Source: Burkholderiales bacterium (GTDB lineage: Bacteria; Pseudomonadota; Gammaproteobacteria; Burkholderiales; Burkholderiaceae_C). From it: 38,851 nucleotides of DNA. Below are positions 26,169-34,214 of the stretch, piece after piece (the first letter of the stretch is position 1; each line of letters begins with the position of its first letter). The notes beneath the pieces were generated by a model. The model worked only from the letters and a program-made list of their open reading frames with translations, ran no database searches and was not told the DNA's origin. The position numbers and the translations under genes are program-made. Location: assembly GCA_016191995.1 (NCBI GenBank), contig JACPVA010000160.1, positions 1-38,851 on the forward strand, given 5' to 3'.

Positions 26169-27308
26169 ATGACGCCACGCCCATTCCCCAGGTCCCGCGG
26201 ATTCACGCTGCTCGAGGCGCTGATCGCGCTCGTCGTTGTCGCCGTCGGGCTGGTCACGCTCGTCGGCGTGCAGCTTCGCCTGTCGCGCAACGCCGAGGTC
26301 GCCAAGCAGCGCACCGAGGCCGCCCGGCTGGCGCAGGAGAAACTCGAGGAGCTGCGCACCTTCACGCAGATCGACGCCGGCGCCGGCGTCGCGTCGTGGG
26401 AGGGTCTGGCCGCCGGCGACGAGACCGTCGCCGGGCTGACGAGCAACACCAGCTTCACGCGCAGCTGGACGCTGGGCGGCGCGGCCGACGATACCCAGCG
26501 GCCGCTGCAGGTCAGCGTCGCCTGGGCCAACCGGGCGAGCGACGATACCGAGACGCTGACGCTGAACTCGGTCGTCTCGCGCACCGACCCCGAGACCGCC
26601 GGCAGCCTGGCCTTCCCGCGCGAGGGGCAGCGCGCGCTGAAGCGGCCGAAGAACCGCAGCCTGAATATCCCGGTGCCGTCGCTGGACCTCGGCGACGGCC
26701 GCAGTGTCTACCAGTTCTCGTCCGACCTTGCCGTTGTCTTCAGCAACGATACCGGCTATGTCGTGATGACCTGCCCGTTCGAGGTGGAGGACGCCGACGA
26801 TCTCGTCGGCTGCAACGAATTCCCGGGCTACCTGCTGGCGGGCTATGTCTCGGGCAGCATGCCGACGCCGCTGGGGATCGACACTTCGGGCCTCGCCGGG
26901 CTGTCGGGCGCGGCGCAGTGCACCATCGGCGCGGCGAAGGACGTCGGCACGGGGGAATCGATCGCGGACTACCGCTACTACATGTGCGTGCTGCCGGTGG
27001 CCGAGACCGGACACTCCTGGTCCGGCAAGATCAAGCTCACCGGCATGAACAGCGGCACCAGCCGGCTCGTGTGCCGCTACCAGTATCCGGCGGTCGAGGG
27101 CATGTCGCCCAACGAGCGCAACGTGCAGCCCTATGTCGGCGTGCACGATTCGCTCGACACGCAGAACTACAAGATCACGACCGCGAGCACCTGCCCGACC
27201 GAGAGCGTCGTCGGCACCGGCAAGAGTGCCGTCGAGCTCGAGCTGACGCTGCACCAGAACTGCAGGAGTTCGAACCCCAGCCGCGCCACCGACTGCCCGG
27301 CGGCCTGA
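26169..27308 (+). CDS. pilV: PilV-type minor pilin, unusually long
   Basis: A 379-residue prepilin-like protein. The N-terminus is SRG|FTLLEALIALVVVAVGLVTL with Glu at +5, followed by RNAEVAKQRTEAARLAQEKLEELR, the PilV pattern. Normal PilV proteins have about 160-190 residues; this one carries a further domain of about 200 residues rich in Gly, Ser, Thr and Cys, beginning after the SLNIPVPSLDLGDG segment. GAGG lies upstream of the ATG at 26169. It ends 25 bp before ruvB, which is on the other strand, so the operon stops here without pilY1. Confidence 0.82.
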   Translation: MTPRPFPRSRGFTLLEALIALVVVAVGLVTLVGVQLRLSRNAEVAKQRTEAARLAQEKLEELRTFTQIDAGAGVASWEGLAAGDETVAGLTSNTSFTRSWTLGGAADDTQRPLQVSVAWANRASDDTETLTLNSVVSRTDPETAGSLAFPREGQRALKRPKNRSLNIPVPSLDLGDGRSVYQFSSDLAVVFSNDTGYVVMTCPFEVEDADDLVGCNEFPGYLLAGYVSGSMPTPLGIDTSGLAGLSGAAQCTIGAAKDVGTGESIADYRYYMCVLPVAETGHSWSGKIKLTGMNSGTSRLVCRYQYPAVEGMSPNERNVQPYVGVHDSLDTQNYKITTASTCPTESVVGTGKSAVELELTLHQNCRSSNPSRATDCPAA

Positions 27309-27333
27309 TGCGGCCCGGGCGCGGCGTTCGCGA

Positions 27334-28380
27334 TCAGAACAAGCCGCCCGCCCGCTGCGGCGCCGCCAGCCCCAGGTGGCGGTACGCCGCCAGCGTCGCG
27401 ACCCGGCCGCGCGGCGTGCGCTGCAGGTAGCCCTGCTGGATCAGGTAGGGCTCGATCACGTCCTCGATCGTCCCCGCCTCCTCGCCGATCGCCGCGGCGA
27501 GGTTTTCCAGCCCGACCGGCCCGCCGTCGAAGCGGTGGATCACCGCCTCCAGCAGCTTGCGGTCCATGACGTCGAATCCGAGCGCGTCGACGTCGAGCAT
27601 CACGAGCGCGCGGTCGGCGCTCGCCGCATCGACCTGCCCGCTGCCCTTGACCTGCGCCCAGTCGCGCACCCGGCGCAGCAACCGGTTGGCGATGCGCGGC
27701 GTGCCGCGGCTGCGGCGGGCGATCTCGAGCGCGCCCGCGTCGTCGATCGGCACCTGCAGCAGCCCGGCCGAGCGCACGACGATGCGCGCCAGCTCCTCCG
27801 CGGTGTAGAACTCCAGCCGGGCGACGATGCCGAAGCGGTCGCGCAGCGGGTTGGTCAGCATGCCCGCGCGCGTCGTCGCGCCGACCAGCGTGAAGGGCTG
27901 CAGGTCGAGCTTGATCGACCGCGCCGCCGGGCCGTCGCCGATCATGATGTCGATCTGGTAGTCCTCCAGCGCCGGGTACAGGATCTCCTCGACGACCGGG
28001 CTCAGGCGGTGGATCTCGTCGATGAACAGCACATCGTGCTTCTCCAGCCCGGTCAGGATCGCCGCCAGGTCCTTGGGCTTTTCCAGCACCGGGCCCGAGG
28101 TCTGGCGCAGCTTGACGCCGAGCTCGGCGGCGACGATATGCGCCAGCGTCGTCTTGCCCAGCCCCGGCGGGCCGAACAGCAGCACATGGTCCAGCGCCTC
28201 GGCGCGCTGGCGCGCCGCACCGATGAAGATCTCGAGCTGCTCGCGCACCTTGACCTGGCCGACATAGTCGGGCAGCGCCTTCGGGCGCAGCGCCCGCTCG
28301 ATCGCCTCCTCGCCGGGCGACGCCGGGCGCGCGCTGACGATGCGTCGCGCGGGCTCGAAGTCGTCGGTCTCGATCGCCAT
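27334..28380 (-). CDS. ruvB: RuvB, Holliday junction branch-migration helicase
   Basis: A 348-residue AAA+ motor that drives branch migration with RuvA. The sequence is very close to the E. coli type: Walker [16 protein letters not shown], Walker [15 protein letters not shown], sensor 1 [18 protein letters not shown], and the winged-helix end [16 protein letters not shown]. An in-frame ATG three codons upstream (28389) is an alternative. A GATAAT hexamer on the minus strand at about 28388-28393 sits almost on the start codon, so a very short leader is possible. ruvA and ruvC are not adjacent. Confidence 0.97.
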   Translation of the reverse strand: MAIETDDFEPARRIVSARPASPGEEAIERALRPKALPDYVGQVKVREQLEIFIGAARQRAEALDHVLLFGPPGLGKTTLAHIVAAELGVKLRQTSGPVLEKPKDLAAILTGLEKHDVLFIDEIHRLSPVVEEILYPALEDYQIDIMIGDGPAARSIKLDLQPFTLVGATTRAGMLTNPLRDRFGIVARLEFYTAEELARIVVRSAGLLQVPIDDAGALEIARRSRGTPRIANRLLRRVRDWAQVKGSGQVDAASADRALVMLDVDALGFDVMDRKLLEAVIHRFDGGPVGLENLAAAIGEEAGTIEDVIEPYLIQQGYLQRTPRGRVATLAAYRHLGLAAPQRAGGLF

Positions 28381-28475
28381 GCGCGGCATTATCGGCGCCA
28401 GTACCGGGTTGACCGAAATCAATCTGTCTCGGGCTGAACGCGTGCGCCGCGCGCCGCGTTCGCTACACTGATCGC

Positions 28476-28862
28476 GTGATCGAGTCGATCCGTCGTCGCC
28501 TGCGCGCCTGCAGCTGGACTGCCCTGGTCGTCCTGGGGTGGATGGCGCTCGCGCCGGTCCTGGCGCAGCCGGCGGCCTCGCCGGCGACCGGCTGGGCTGC
28601 GGTCTGCACCGCGCAGGGGCTGGAGCGGGTCGCCATCGGCGACCCCACCGACGACCCCGGTGCGCCGTCGCGATCGACCCACCCGGCGCACTGCCCGCTG
28701 TGCAGCGCGTCGGCCGGCTTGCCGCCGCCGGCGCCGGCCTCGCTGCCGGAGCCGGAACGGGCCGCAGCTTCGCAGCCGCCGTTCCTGGCCCGGGTGGCCG
28801 GCCCCGGCCGCTGGTGGCCAGGCACGGCGGCGCGCGCACCGCCCGCTCTCGCGCGCGCCTGA
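28476..28862 (+). CDS. DUF2946 family protein
   Basis: A 128-residue probably exported protein. It has an N-terminal hydrophobic segment ([16 protein letters not shown], signal peptide or anchor), then CTAQGL and the [11 protein letters not shown] motif characteristic of DUF2946. The family is usually next to copper or TonB-receptor genes and its Cys/His motif suggests metal binding, which is inference. The start is GTG at 28476. A TACACT hexamer at 28464-28469 would place transcription start on or next to this GTG, so the mRNA could be leaderless. Confidence 0.83.
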   Translation: MIESIRRRLRACSWTALVVLGWMALAPVLAQPAASPATGWAAVCTAQGLERVAIGDPTDDPGAPSRSTHPAHCPLCSASAGLPPPAPASLPEPERAAASQPPFLARVAGPGRWWPGTAARAPPALARA

Positions 28863-29027
28863 GCGCAGCGACCGCGCAGCGCCGCCGGTGTGCGGCGCGC
28901 TCGTGATCGGCCCGCGGCGCGCCCGGCGCCGACGCTGCCACTGGCGCTGCCGACACGGCAGCGCGAGACGACGCCCTCGATCCATCCCGACAACCGCCGG
29001 CCCCGCGGCCGGCAACCAGGCCCCGCC
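28863..29027 (+). other. Gap between DUF2946 and sco, with start-proximal hairpin
   Basis: The 165 bp contain no gene I can support. A 7-bp stem (GCCGGCC / GGCCGGC, 28996-29013) with a 4-nt loop lies 15 nt before the sco start codon. It may influence translation of sco. Confidence 0.4.
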
Positions 29028-29720
29028 ATGCTCGACGAACACGACGATCCGCCCGGCCCCCGCGCCGGCCGATCACGCCGCGGCGGCGCACCGTCGCCCG
29101 CGCGCCGCCGCTTCGGGCGCGCGCTGATCGCCGCAGGGACCGCCGGCGCGCTGGTGGCAGCGCTCGGCGCGCTCGCCGGCTGCGGGCGCGAAGGAACGCG
29201 CACGGCCGGCTTCCGGTCGATGGACATCACCGGCGCCGAGTTCGGGCGCGACTTCGCGCTCGTCGACCCGGACGGCCGCACGCGCACGCTGGCCGAGTTT
29301 CGCGGCCGCGCGGTGCTGCTGTTCTTCGGCTTCACGCAGTGCCCGGACGTCTGCCCGACGACGCTGGCGCGCGCCTCCGAGGTCATGCAGCGGCTCGGCG
29401 CCGACGCCGATCGCGTGCAGGTGATCTTCATCACCGTCGACCCCGAGCGCGACACGCCGGAGCTGCTGCGCGAGTACACCAAGACCTTCGACCCGCGCTT
29501 CCTCGGACTGCGCGGCGACCTCGCGGCGACCGAGGCGACGGCGCGCGAATTCAAGGTCTTCTACCGCAAGGTGCCGACCGGCAGCACGTACACGATGGAC
29601 CACACCGCGCTGAGCTTCGCCTACGACACCGCAGGCCGGCTGCGGCTGGCGGTCGCGCACGGGGCCGACGCCGAACAGGTCGCGGCCGACCTGAAGCTGC
29701 TGCTGGCCGAGGCTTCGTGA
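29028..29720 (+). CDS. Sco1/SenC copper chaperone lipoprotein
   Basis: A 230-residue Sco-family protein that delivers copper to the CuA or CuB site of cytochrome c oxidase. The copper ligands are present: C105 and C109 in FTQCPDVCP, and H192 in MDHTALSF. The N-terminus has a basic patch and a hydrophobic stretch ending LGALAGC (C52), consistent with a lipoprotein or membrane anchor facing the periplasm; [10 protein letters not shown] could also be read as a twin-arginine signal. The thioredoxin-like core starts about residue 65. Precedes PCu(A)C, its usual copper donor partner. Confidence 0.93.
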   Translation: MLDEHDDPPGPRAGRSRRGGAPSPARRRFGRALIAAGTAGALVAALGALAGCGREGTRTAGFRSMDITGAEFGRDFALVDPDGRTRTLAEFRGRAVLLFFGFTQCPDVCPTTLARASEVMQRLGADADRVQVIFITVDPERDTPELLREYTKTFDPRFLGLRGDLAATEATAREFKVFYRKVPTGSTYTMDHTALSFAYDTAGRLRLAVAHGADAEQVAADLKLLLAEAS

Positions 29721-29835
29721 TGCAGCGGGCTTCGCGCCGGACGCCCGACACGCCGCCGGCGCCGTGCCGGCTGGGCGCCGCCGCGGCGTCGATAGTCCCC
29801 CATCTTTCCCGACTCCCACGCCCAAGGAACCCCCG

Positions 29836-30315
29836 ATGAGAACCCTGTCGATCAAGACCCTCGCCCCGCTCGCGCTCGCCGCCCTGCTGGCCGCGCCGCT
29901 GGCCCACGCCCAGACCACCGTGACCGACCCCTGGGTACGCGGTACCGTCGCGCAGCAGAAGGCCACCGGCATGTTCGCCACGATCAGCTCCGCGCAGGGC
30001 GGGCGGCTGGTCGCGGCCTCGTCGCCGGTGGCCGGCGTGGTCGAGATCCACGAGATGTCGATGGACGGCAACGTCATGCGCATGCGCGCGATCGAAGCGC
30101 TCGAACTGCCCGCCGGCAAGGCGGTCGCGCTGCAACCCGGCGGCTACCACGTGATGCTGATCGACCTCAAGCAGCCGCTGGCCGCCGGGCAGACCGTGCC
30201 GGTGACGCTGGTGATCGAGGGCGCCGACGGCAAGCGCGAGACGGTCGAGGTGCAGGCCCCGGTGCGTGCACTCGGGAAGGCCGGCGGCATGATGCAGGGG
30301 CACGGCAAGCACTGA
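29836..30315 (+). CDS. PCu(A)C periplasmic copper chaperone
   Basis: A 159-residue secreted protein with a Sec signal ending PLAHA|QTT. It carries the full Cu(I) motif H-x10-M-x21-H-x-M as H72, M83, H105 and M107. Proteins of this family pass copper to Sco and to the CuA site of cytochrome oxidase. The C-terminus (MMQGHGKH) adds further Met/His residues that may also bind copper. AAGGAA precedes the ATG at 29836 by six bases. It lies 115 bp after sco. Confidence 0.95.
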   Translation: MRTLSIKTLAPLALAALLAAPLAHAQTTVTDPWVRGTVAQQKATGMFATISSAQGGRLVAASSPVAGVVEIHEMSMDGNVMRMRAIEALELPAGKAVALQPGGYHVMLIDLKQPLAAGQTVPVTLVIEGADGKRETVEVQAPVRALGKAGGMMQGHGKH

Positions 30316-30319
30316 CCGA

Positions 30320-30336
30320 GGCCGCGCGGCGCGGCC
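30320..30336. terminator. Hairpin between convergent copper and desaturase-like genes
   Basis: GGCCGCG and CGCGGCC form a 7-bp stem with a 3-nt loop five bases after the PCu(A)C stop. Two more dyads follow (CCCCGAG/CTCGGGG at 30361-30386 and CGGGCT/AGCCCG near 30389-30406). The cluster sits between converging genes and probably ends transcription from both sides, although no T-run is present. Confidence 0.5.
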
Positions 30337-30418
30337 TGGCTCCCGAGTCGAGCCGCGGCGCCCCGAGATGGCTCGCGCCCTCGGGGGCGGGCTGGCTGCA
30401 GCCCGGCCCCGCAGGCGC

Positions 30419-31285
30419 TCAGGCCGCGCCGGGCTGCGGGGCCGCGGCGCCCGCCGCCAGCCGCGCCGCGACCTCCTTGCGGAAGCGGTTGAGCTCCTGC
30501 ACGCTGGCGAAGCTGCGCTCCATCAGCAGCCCCATGTTGTGCAGGATGCGATCGACGACCTTGCCCTCCCAGACGTCGTCGAAGCGGATCTGGCGGCTCA
30601 GCCACTGGTCGAGCCACTGCGGGTCGGGAACGCGGCTCTGCACAGTGTCGCGCGGGAACAGCCGCACGTTGACGTGCAGGTTGGTCGGGTGCAGCGCCTG
30701 CGCGGTGCGCCGCGCGCTCGCCATCAGCACGCCGACCTTGGCGAAGGCCGCGCGCGCCTCGTCGCCGAAGCGCGCCAGCGCGCGCTTCATGTAGCGCAGG
30801 TAGGCGCCGCCGTGGCGCGCCTCGTCGCGTGCCAGCGTCTCGTAGATCGCCTTGATGACCGGCTCGGTGTGCCACTCGGCGGCGCGCCGGTACCAGTGGT
30901 TCAGGCGGATCTCGCCGCAGAAGTGCAGCATCAGCGTCTCCAGCGGCGGCGCGGGGTCGAACTCGAATCGCACCGCGTGCAGCTCGTCCTCGGTCGGCAC
31001 CAGATCCGGGCGGAAGCGCCGCAGGTACTCCATCAGCACCAGCGCGTGCTTCTGCTCCTCGAAGAACCAGACGCTGATGAAGGCGGCGAAGTCGCTGTCG
31101 TCGCGGTTGTCGCGCAGGAACATCTCGGTGGCCGGCAGCGCCGACCACTCGGTGATCGCGTTCATCTTGACCGTCGTCGCCTGCTCGTCGCTCAGCCGCG
31201 CGGCATCGAAGCGGTCCCAGGGGATGTCGCGGTCCATGCTCCAGCGCACGGCCTCGAGCTGCTTGAACAGTTCCGGATACAGCAT
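30419..31285 (-). CDS. Ferritin-like diiron protein, acyl-ACP desaturase-like
   Basis: A 288-residue helical protein with six carboxylate/histidine ligands in diiron order: E46, E77xxH80 (FFEEQKH), E125 (FCGEIRLNHW) and E155xxH158 (RDEARH). Spacing between the pairs is similar to soluble acyl-ACP desaturases, though EENRHG is replaced by EEQKHA. It may oxidise a fatty acyl substrate; a general ferritin-like oxidase is the alternative. GAGGA is six bases before the ATG at 31285. It is co-directional with and 140 bp after the MerR regulator, next to a lipid-modification operon, which supports but does not prove a fatty-acid role. Confidence 0.75.
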   Translation of the reverse strand: MLYPELFKQLEAVRWSMDRDIPWDRFDAARLSDEQATTVKMNAITEWSALPATEMFLRDNRDDSDFAAFISVWFFEEQKHALVLMEYLRRFRPDLVPTEDELHAVRFEFDPAPPLETLMLHFCGEIRLNHWYRRAAEWHTEPVIKAIYETLARDEARHGGAYLRYMKRALARFGDEARAAFAKVGVLMASARRTAQALHPTNLHVNVRLFPRDTVQSRVPDPQWLDQWLSRQIRFDDVWEGKVVDRILHNMGLLMERSFASVQELNRFRKEVAARLAAGAAAPQPGAA

Positions 31286-31425
31286 GGCGGGTCCTCGGTG
31301 GGGGCGCGGCGGCGGGATAGTGGCCGAAGTCAGCGCACCGGCCGATGCGCGGCGCGCCGCAGGGTGGTCGAAGTCCGGCGAGCGTCGACGGCGGGCGGGA
31401 TCGGATGCGATCGCTCGAACGGATT

Positions 31426-32370
31426 CTAGGGAGGCGTCGCCGTGCGCGCGCGCCAGGCTTGCAGAGCCGGATCGATCTCGTCCAGCGACGGCAGCGCGAG
31501 CACGCCGTCGATGCGCCGGCGCCGCAGCACCGGCGCCGACCCCCCGGCCCACAGCGCGGTCGTCGCCGGCAGCCTGGCGCGCAGCTCGCGCAGCGCCTGC
31601 AGCGTCGGCTGCGGTGCGGTGCAGCCGCTGAATCCGAGCGCGACGATATCGGCGTGCCAGGCCTGCGCCGCACGCACCAGGTCCCAGGCCGGGGTCTGCA
31701 CCCCGAGCGGGATGCATGCGGCGCCGTGCAGCGCGAGCAGCGCCTCGGCCATCAGCAGCCCGAGGCCGTGCGGCTCTCCCGGCAGCGTCGACAGCAGCAC
31801 GCGTGGTCGCGCCTCGGCAGGCGCAGGCGGCAGCGCCGCGATCGTCTGCCGCAGCAGCGATTGCAGCGCCTCGCTGCAGGCGTGCTCATGGTGCACTTCG
31901 ATCCGGCCATGCAGCCAGGCCTCGCCGACGGCGGCATTCAGCGGCGCGACGAGTTCGGTCACGAAGCGGCCCAACCCCAGCGCCGCCAGCTCGCGCCGAA
32001 GCCGCCCGCGCAGGGCGTCCAGATCGTGCGCCTTCAGTGCCTCCAGGCAGGCACGGCAGGCGCCATCGTCGAGGGCGGGCGCAGGCGGCGCTTCGAGCGC
32101 GCCGCCTGCACGCTCGAGATCGAGCAGCGCCGGCAGCGCCAGCATGACGACCTGGCCCGGGCGGTGGCCGGCATCGAGCAGCCGCCTGATGCGGCGCAGC
32201 CGCTCGACCTGGTCCAGCGGGTAGGCACGAGCGCCGTTCGCGTCGCGCAGCGGCTGCGGGAATCCGTAGCGCCGCTCCCAGGTGCGCAGCGTGTCCTCGC
32301 TCAGCCCGGTGTCGCGCTCCACGGCGTCGATCGCGATCGTCGGCCGGGCCACTTGGCCGGGTTCGTCCAT
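31426..32370 (-). CDS. MerR regulator with CarH/LitR-like B12-binding domain
   Basis: A 314-residue regulator. Residues 11-80 are a MerR winged helix (DTLRTWERRYGFPQPLRDAN). Residues 105-180 form a helical bundle with the W-x9-EH motif (W152, E162, H163) of CarH photoreceptors. Residues 188-305 are a Rossmann-like cobalamin domain with GEPHGLG (H201, normally DxHxxG). Such proteins repress DNA in the dark with adenosylcobalamin and release it in light. Position 153 is Leu where Thermus CarH has the light-state ligand His132. It is divergent from the FAD-DUF1365-CFA operon, a known LitR-type context. No clear Shine-Dalgarno. Confidence 0.88.
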   Translation of the reverse strand: MDEPGQVARPTIAIDAVERDTGLSEDTLRTWERRYGFPQPLRDANGARAYPLDQVERLRRIRRLLDAGHRPGQVVMLALPALLDLERAGGALEAPPAPALDDGACRACLEALKAHDLDALRGRLRRELAALGLGRFVTELVAPLNAAVGEAWLHGRIEVHHEHACSEALQSLLRQTIAALPPAPAEARPRVLLSTLPGEPHGLGLLMAEALLALHGAACIPLGVQTPAWDLVRAAQAWHADIVALGFSGCTAPQPTLQALRELRARLPATTALWAGGSAPVLRRRRIDGVLALPSLDEIDPALQAWRARTATPP

Positions 32371-32435
32371 GCGTGTCGTGGCGGGTGGCTCGCGCGGATT
32401 GCGCGGAGCCGACAGTGGAAACGCATGTCGATGCC

Positions 32436-32500
32436 ATGGTTATTTGTGCGGGATAGCATACGCATCAGTTTATTTCGTGAACTTCTCAGTATGCACTCTC
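32436..32500. promoter_or_regulatory. AT-rich patch with repeats, probable operator/promoter
   Basis: Two near-identical direct repeats, TTATTTGTG (32440-32448) and TTATTTCGTG (32470-32479), are offset by 30 bp, about three helical turns. An inverted pair GCATAC (32456-32461) and GTATGC (32489-32494) is interleaved. This suits binding by an oligomeric MerR/CarH-type repressor over both promoters. I could not assign -35/-10 boxes with confidence. Confidence 0.45.
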
Positions 32501-32708
32501 ACCTCGCCCCCTCTGCATGCCGGATGCCTTCGGCAGCCCGCGTCGGCCTTCGTGGAAACATCCGGCTACATCTGGGCGGAACTCCACGTCGCCGCGGCGT
32601 TCTCAGTTTTGTGGCGCCGAAGCGCTTCGCTGGACAGACCGCGAGGAGTCGAGGCTGGGGCGCCAGATCCGTTTTCCTGTCGCGCAGACGGCCTGTGAAG
32701 GCTGCAAT

Positions 32709-32756
32709 CCCGGGATGTCTCTCCTCCTCCTCCCTCCCTCCCTCGTTCATCCCGGG
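32709..32756 (+). ncRNA. Hairpin with CCUCC-repeat loop (cuckoo/CcsR-like candidate)
   Basis: CCCGGGATG (32709-32717) and CATCCCGGG (32748-32756) form a perfect 9-bp stem. The 30-nt loop contains a 27-nt pure pyrimidine run (32718-32744) with CCTCCTCCC and several CCTCC units, i.e. copies of the 16S anti-Shine-Dalgarno. Hairpins showing CCUCCUCCC in the loop define the cuckoo RNA family, including the stress-induced CcsR RNAs of Rhodobacter. It lies 75 nt before the FAD gene, so it could be a 5'-UTR element or a separate small RNA. No matching second hairpin of the same kind was found. Confidence 0.45.
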
Positions 32757-32831
32757 GCGCTGCGCGACGGTTCTTCTTCGGGGTCGGCGCGCTGATCTCC
32801 CTGCCCCGGCGGCGGGGCGGGGGTCGCGCCG

Positions 32832-34214
32832 ATGACGCCGCCGACTTCCCTGCGCGGCGTCGGGCGCGCTGCGACCGACGGCAAGCCGTTCGCCGATCGC
32901 CGGGTCGCCATCGTCGGCTCGGGAATTGCCGGGCTGGCCGCGGCGCACCACCTGCAGCGCGACGCCCGCGTCACCCTGTTCGAGGCCGGTGATCGCTTCG
33001 GCGGCCACGCCAATACGGTCGACCTGACGCTCGACGGCCCCGACGGCCCGGTCACGCACGGCGTCGACACCGGATTTCTCGTCTTCAATCACCGCACCTA
33101 TCCGAACTTGGTGCGGCTGTTCGACGAGCTCGGCGTGCCGACCGCGGCGTCGGACATGTCGTTCTCGGTCCAGTCGCCGGCGACCGGGCTGGAGTGGAGC
33201 GGGTCCGACCTGGACGGTGTCTTCGCGCAGCGCCGCAACCTGCTGCGGCCGCGGTTCTGGCACATGCTGGCCGAGATCCTGCGCTTCAACCGCCTGGCGA
33301 CCGCGATCGCCACGCGCGGAGCCGACGTCGAGCTCGACGAGCCGATCGGCGACTTCCTGGACCGCCACCGCTTCGGCGCCGGGTTTCGCGGCGGTTACTT
33401 CCTGCCGATGATCGGCTGCATCTGGTCCTGCCCGACCGACCAGATGCTGCGCTTCCCGGTCGGGTCGATGATCCGCTTCTGCCACAACCACGGGCTGATC
33501 CAGGTGAGCGACCGGCCGCAGTGGCACACCGTGCGTGGCGGGTCGCGCGAATACGTCCAGCGCATCGTCAGCGGACTGGACGATGCGCGGCTGGCGACGC
33601 CGGTGCGCCAGGTGCGCCGCCTGCCGCCTGGTCATGGCGGCGCCGGCGTGATGGTGGTCACCGACGCCGGTGAGGAGCGCTTCGACGAGGTCGTGCTGGC
33701 CTGCCACAGCGACCAGTCGCTAGCGCTGCTGGCCGACGCCGCGCCCGACGAGCGCGCGCTGCTCGGCGCGATCCGCTACCAGCCCAACCGTGCCGTGCTG
33801 CACTCCGATACCGCGGTCATGCCGCGCAGCCGCCGCGCCTGGGCGGCGTGGAACTACGAGCGCGCCGCCGACGCCTCGTCCGAGCAGGCGCGTGTGTGCC
33901 TGCACTACTGGATCAACCGGCTGCAGCCGCTGCCTTGGTCGACGCCGGTCATCGTCTCGCTCAACCCGGTGCGGCCGATCGATCCGGCACGCGTGGCCGC
34001 CGAGTTCGACTACGCGCACCCGGTGTTCGACCTCGGCGCGATCGACGCCCAGCGCCGGTTGCCCGGGATCCAGGGCCGCTCGCATGTCTGGTTCTGCGGC
34101 GCCTGGACGCGCTACGGTTTTCACGAGGACGGGCTGGCGTCGGCGCTGGCGGTCGTCGACGCGATGTGCGCGCGTTGGGCCGCGCGCGACGCCGAGCTGG
34201 TCGAGGCAGCGTGA
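32832..34214 (+). CDS. FAD/NAD(P)-binding oxidoreductase (COG2907)
   Basis: A 460-residue flavoprotein of the amine-oxidase-like COG2907 group. The dinucleotide fold is VAIVGSGIAGLAAAHHL (residues 25-41), followed by FEAGDRFGGHANTVDL and the HGVDTGFLVFN segment; the FAD-closing motif is FCGAWTRYGFHEDGLASAL near the C-terminus. The substrate is not established; the constant association with CFA-family and DUF1365 genes suggests unsaturated or methylated fatty acids. The ATG at 32832 follows a G-rich stretch that may serve as a weak ribosome site. First gene of the operon; the stop shares a base with the next start (TGATG). Confidence 0.9.
   Translation: MTPPTSLRGVGRAATDGKPFADRRVAIVGSGIAGLAAAHHLQRDARVTLFEAGDRFGGHANTVDLTLDGPDGPVTHGVDTGFLVFNHRTYPNLVRLFDELGVPTAASDMSFSVQSPATGLEWSGSDLDGVFAQRRNLLRPRFWHMLAEILRFNRLATAIATRGADVELDEPIGDFLDRHRFGAGFRGGYFLPMIGCIWSCPTDQMLRFPVGSMIRFCHNHGLIQVSDRPQWHTVRGGSREYVQRIVSGLDDARLATPVRQVRRLPPGHGGAGVMVVTDAGEERFDEVVLACHSDQSLALLADAAPDERALLGAIRYQPNRAVLHSDTAVMPRSRRAWAAWNYERAADASSEQARVCLHYWINRLQPLPWSTPVIVSLNPVRPIDPARVAAEFDYAHPVFDLGAIDAQRRLPGIQGRSHVWFCGAWTRYGFHEDGLASALAVVDAMCARWAARDAELVEAA

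Larger units (their letters stand above)
32371..32831. promoter_or_regulatory. 461-bp divergent control region of the light/B12 module
   Basis: No gene is supported here. The segment 32429-32500 is clearly richer in A/T than its surroundings and should hold the divergent promoters and operators. A perfect 12-bp palindrome, CGAAGCGCTTCG, lies at 32618-32629. A structured pyrimidine-loop hairpin lies at 32709-32756, and a GCCCCG/CGGGGC stem with a 4-nt loop lies close to the start codon of the downstream gene. I saw no cobalamin riboswitch box. Confidence 0.6.

Noticed and set aside
32371..32831. Cobalamin riboswitch upstream of the FAD gene
   Set aside because: Considered because the module has a B12-dependent regulator, but the B12 box and its conserved flanking helices were not found on either strand.
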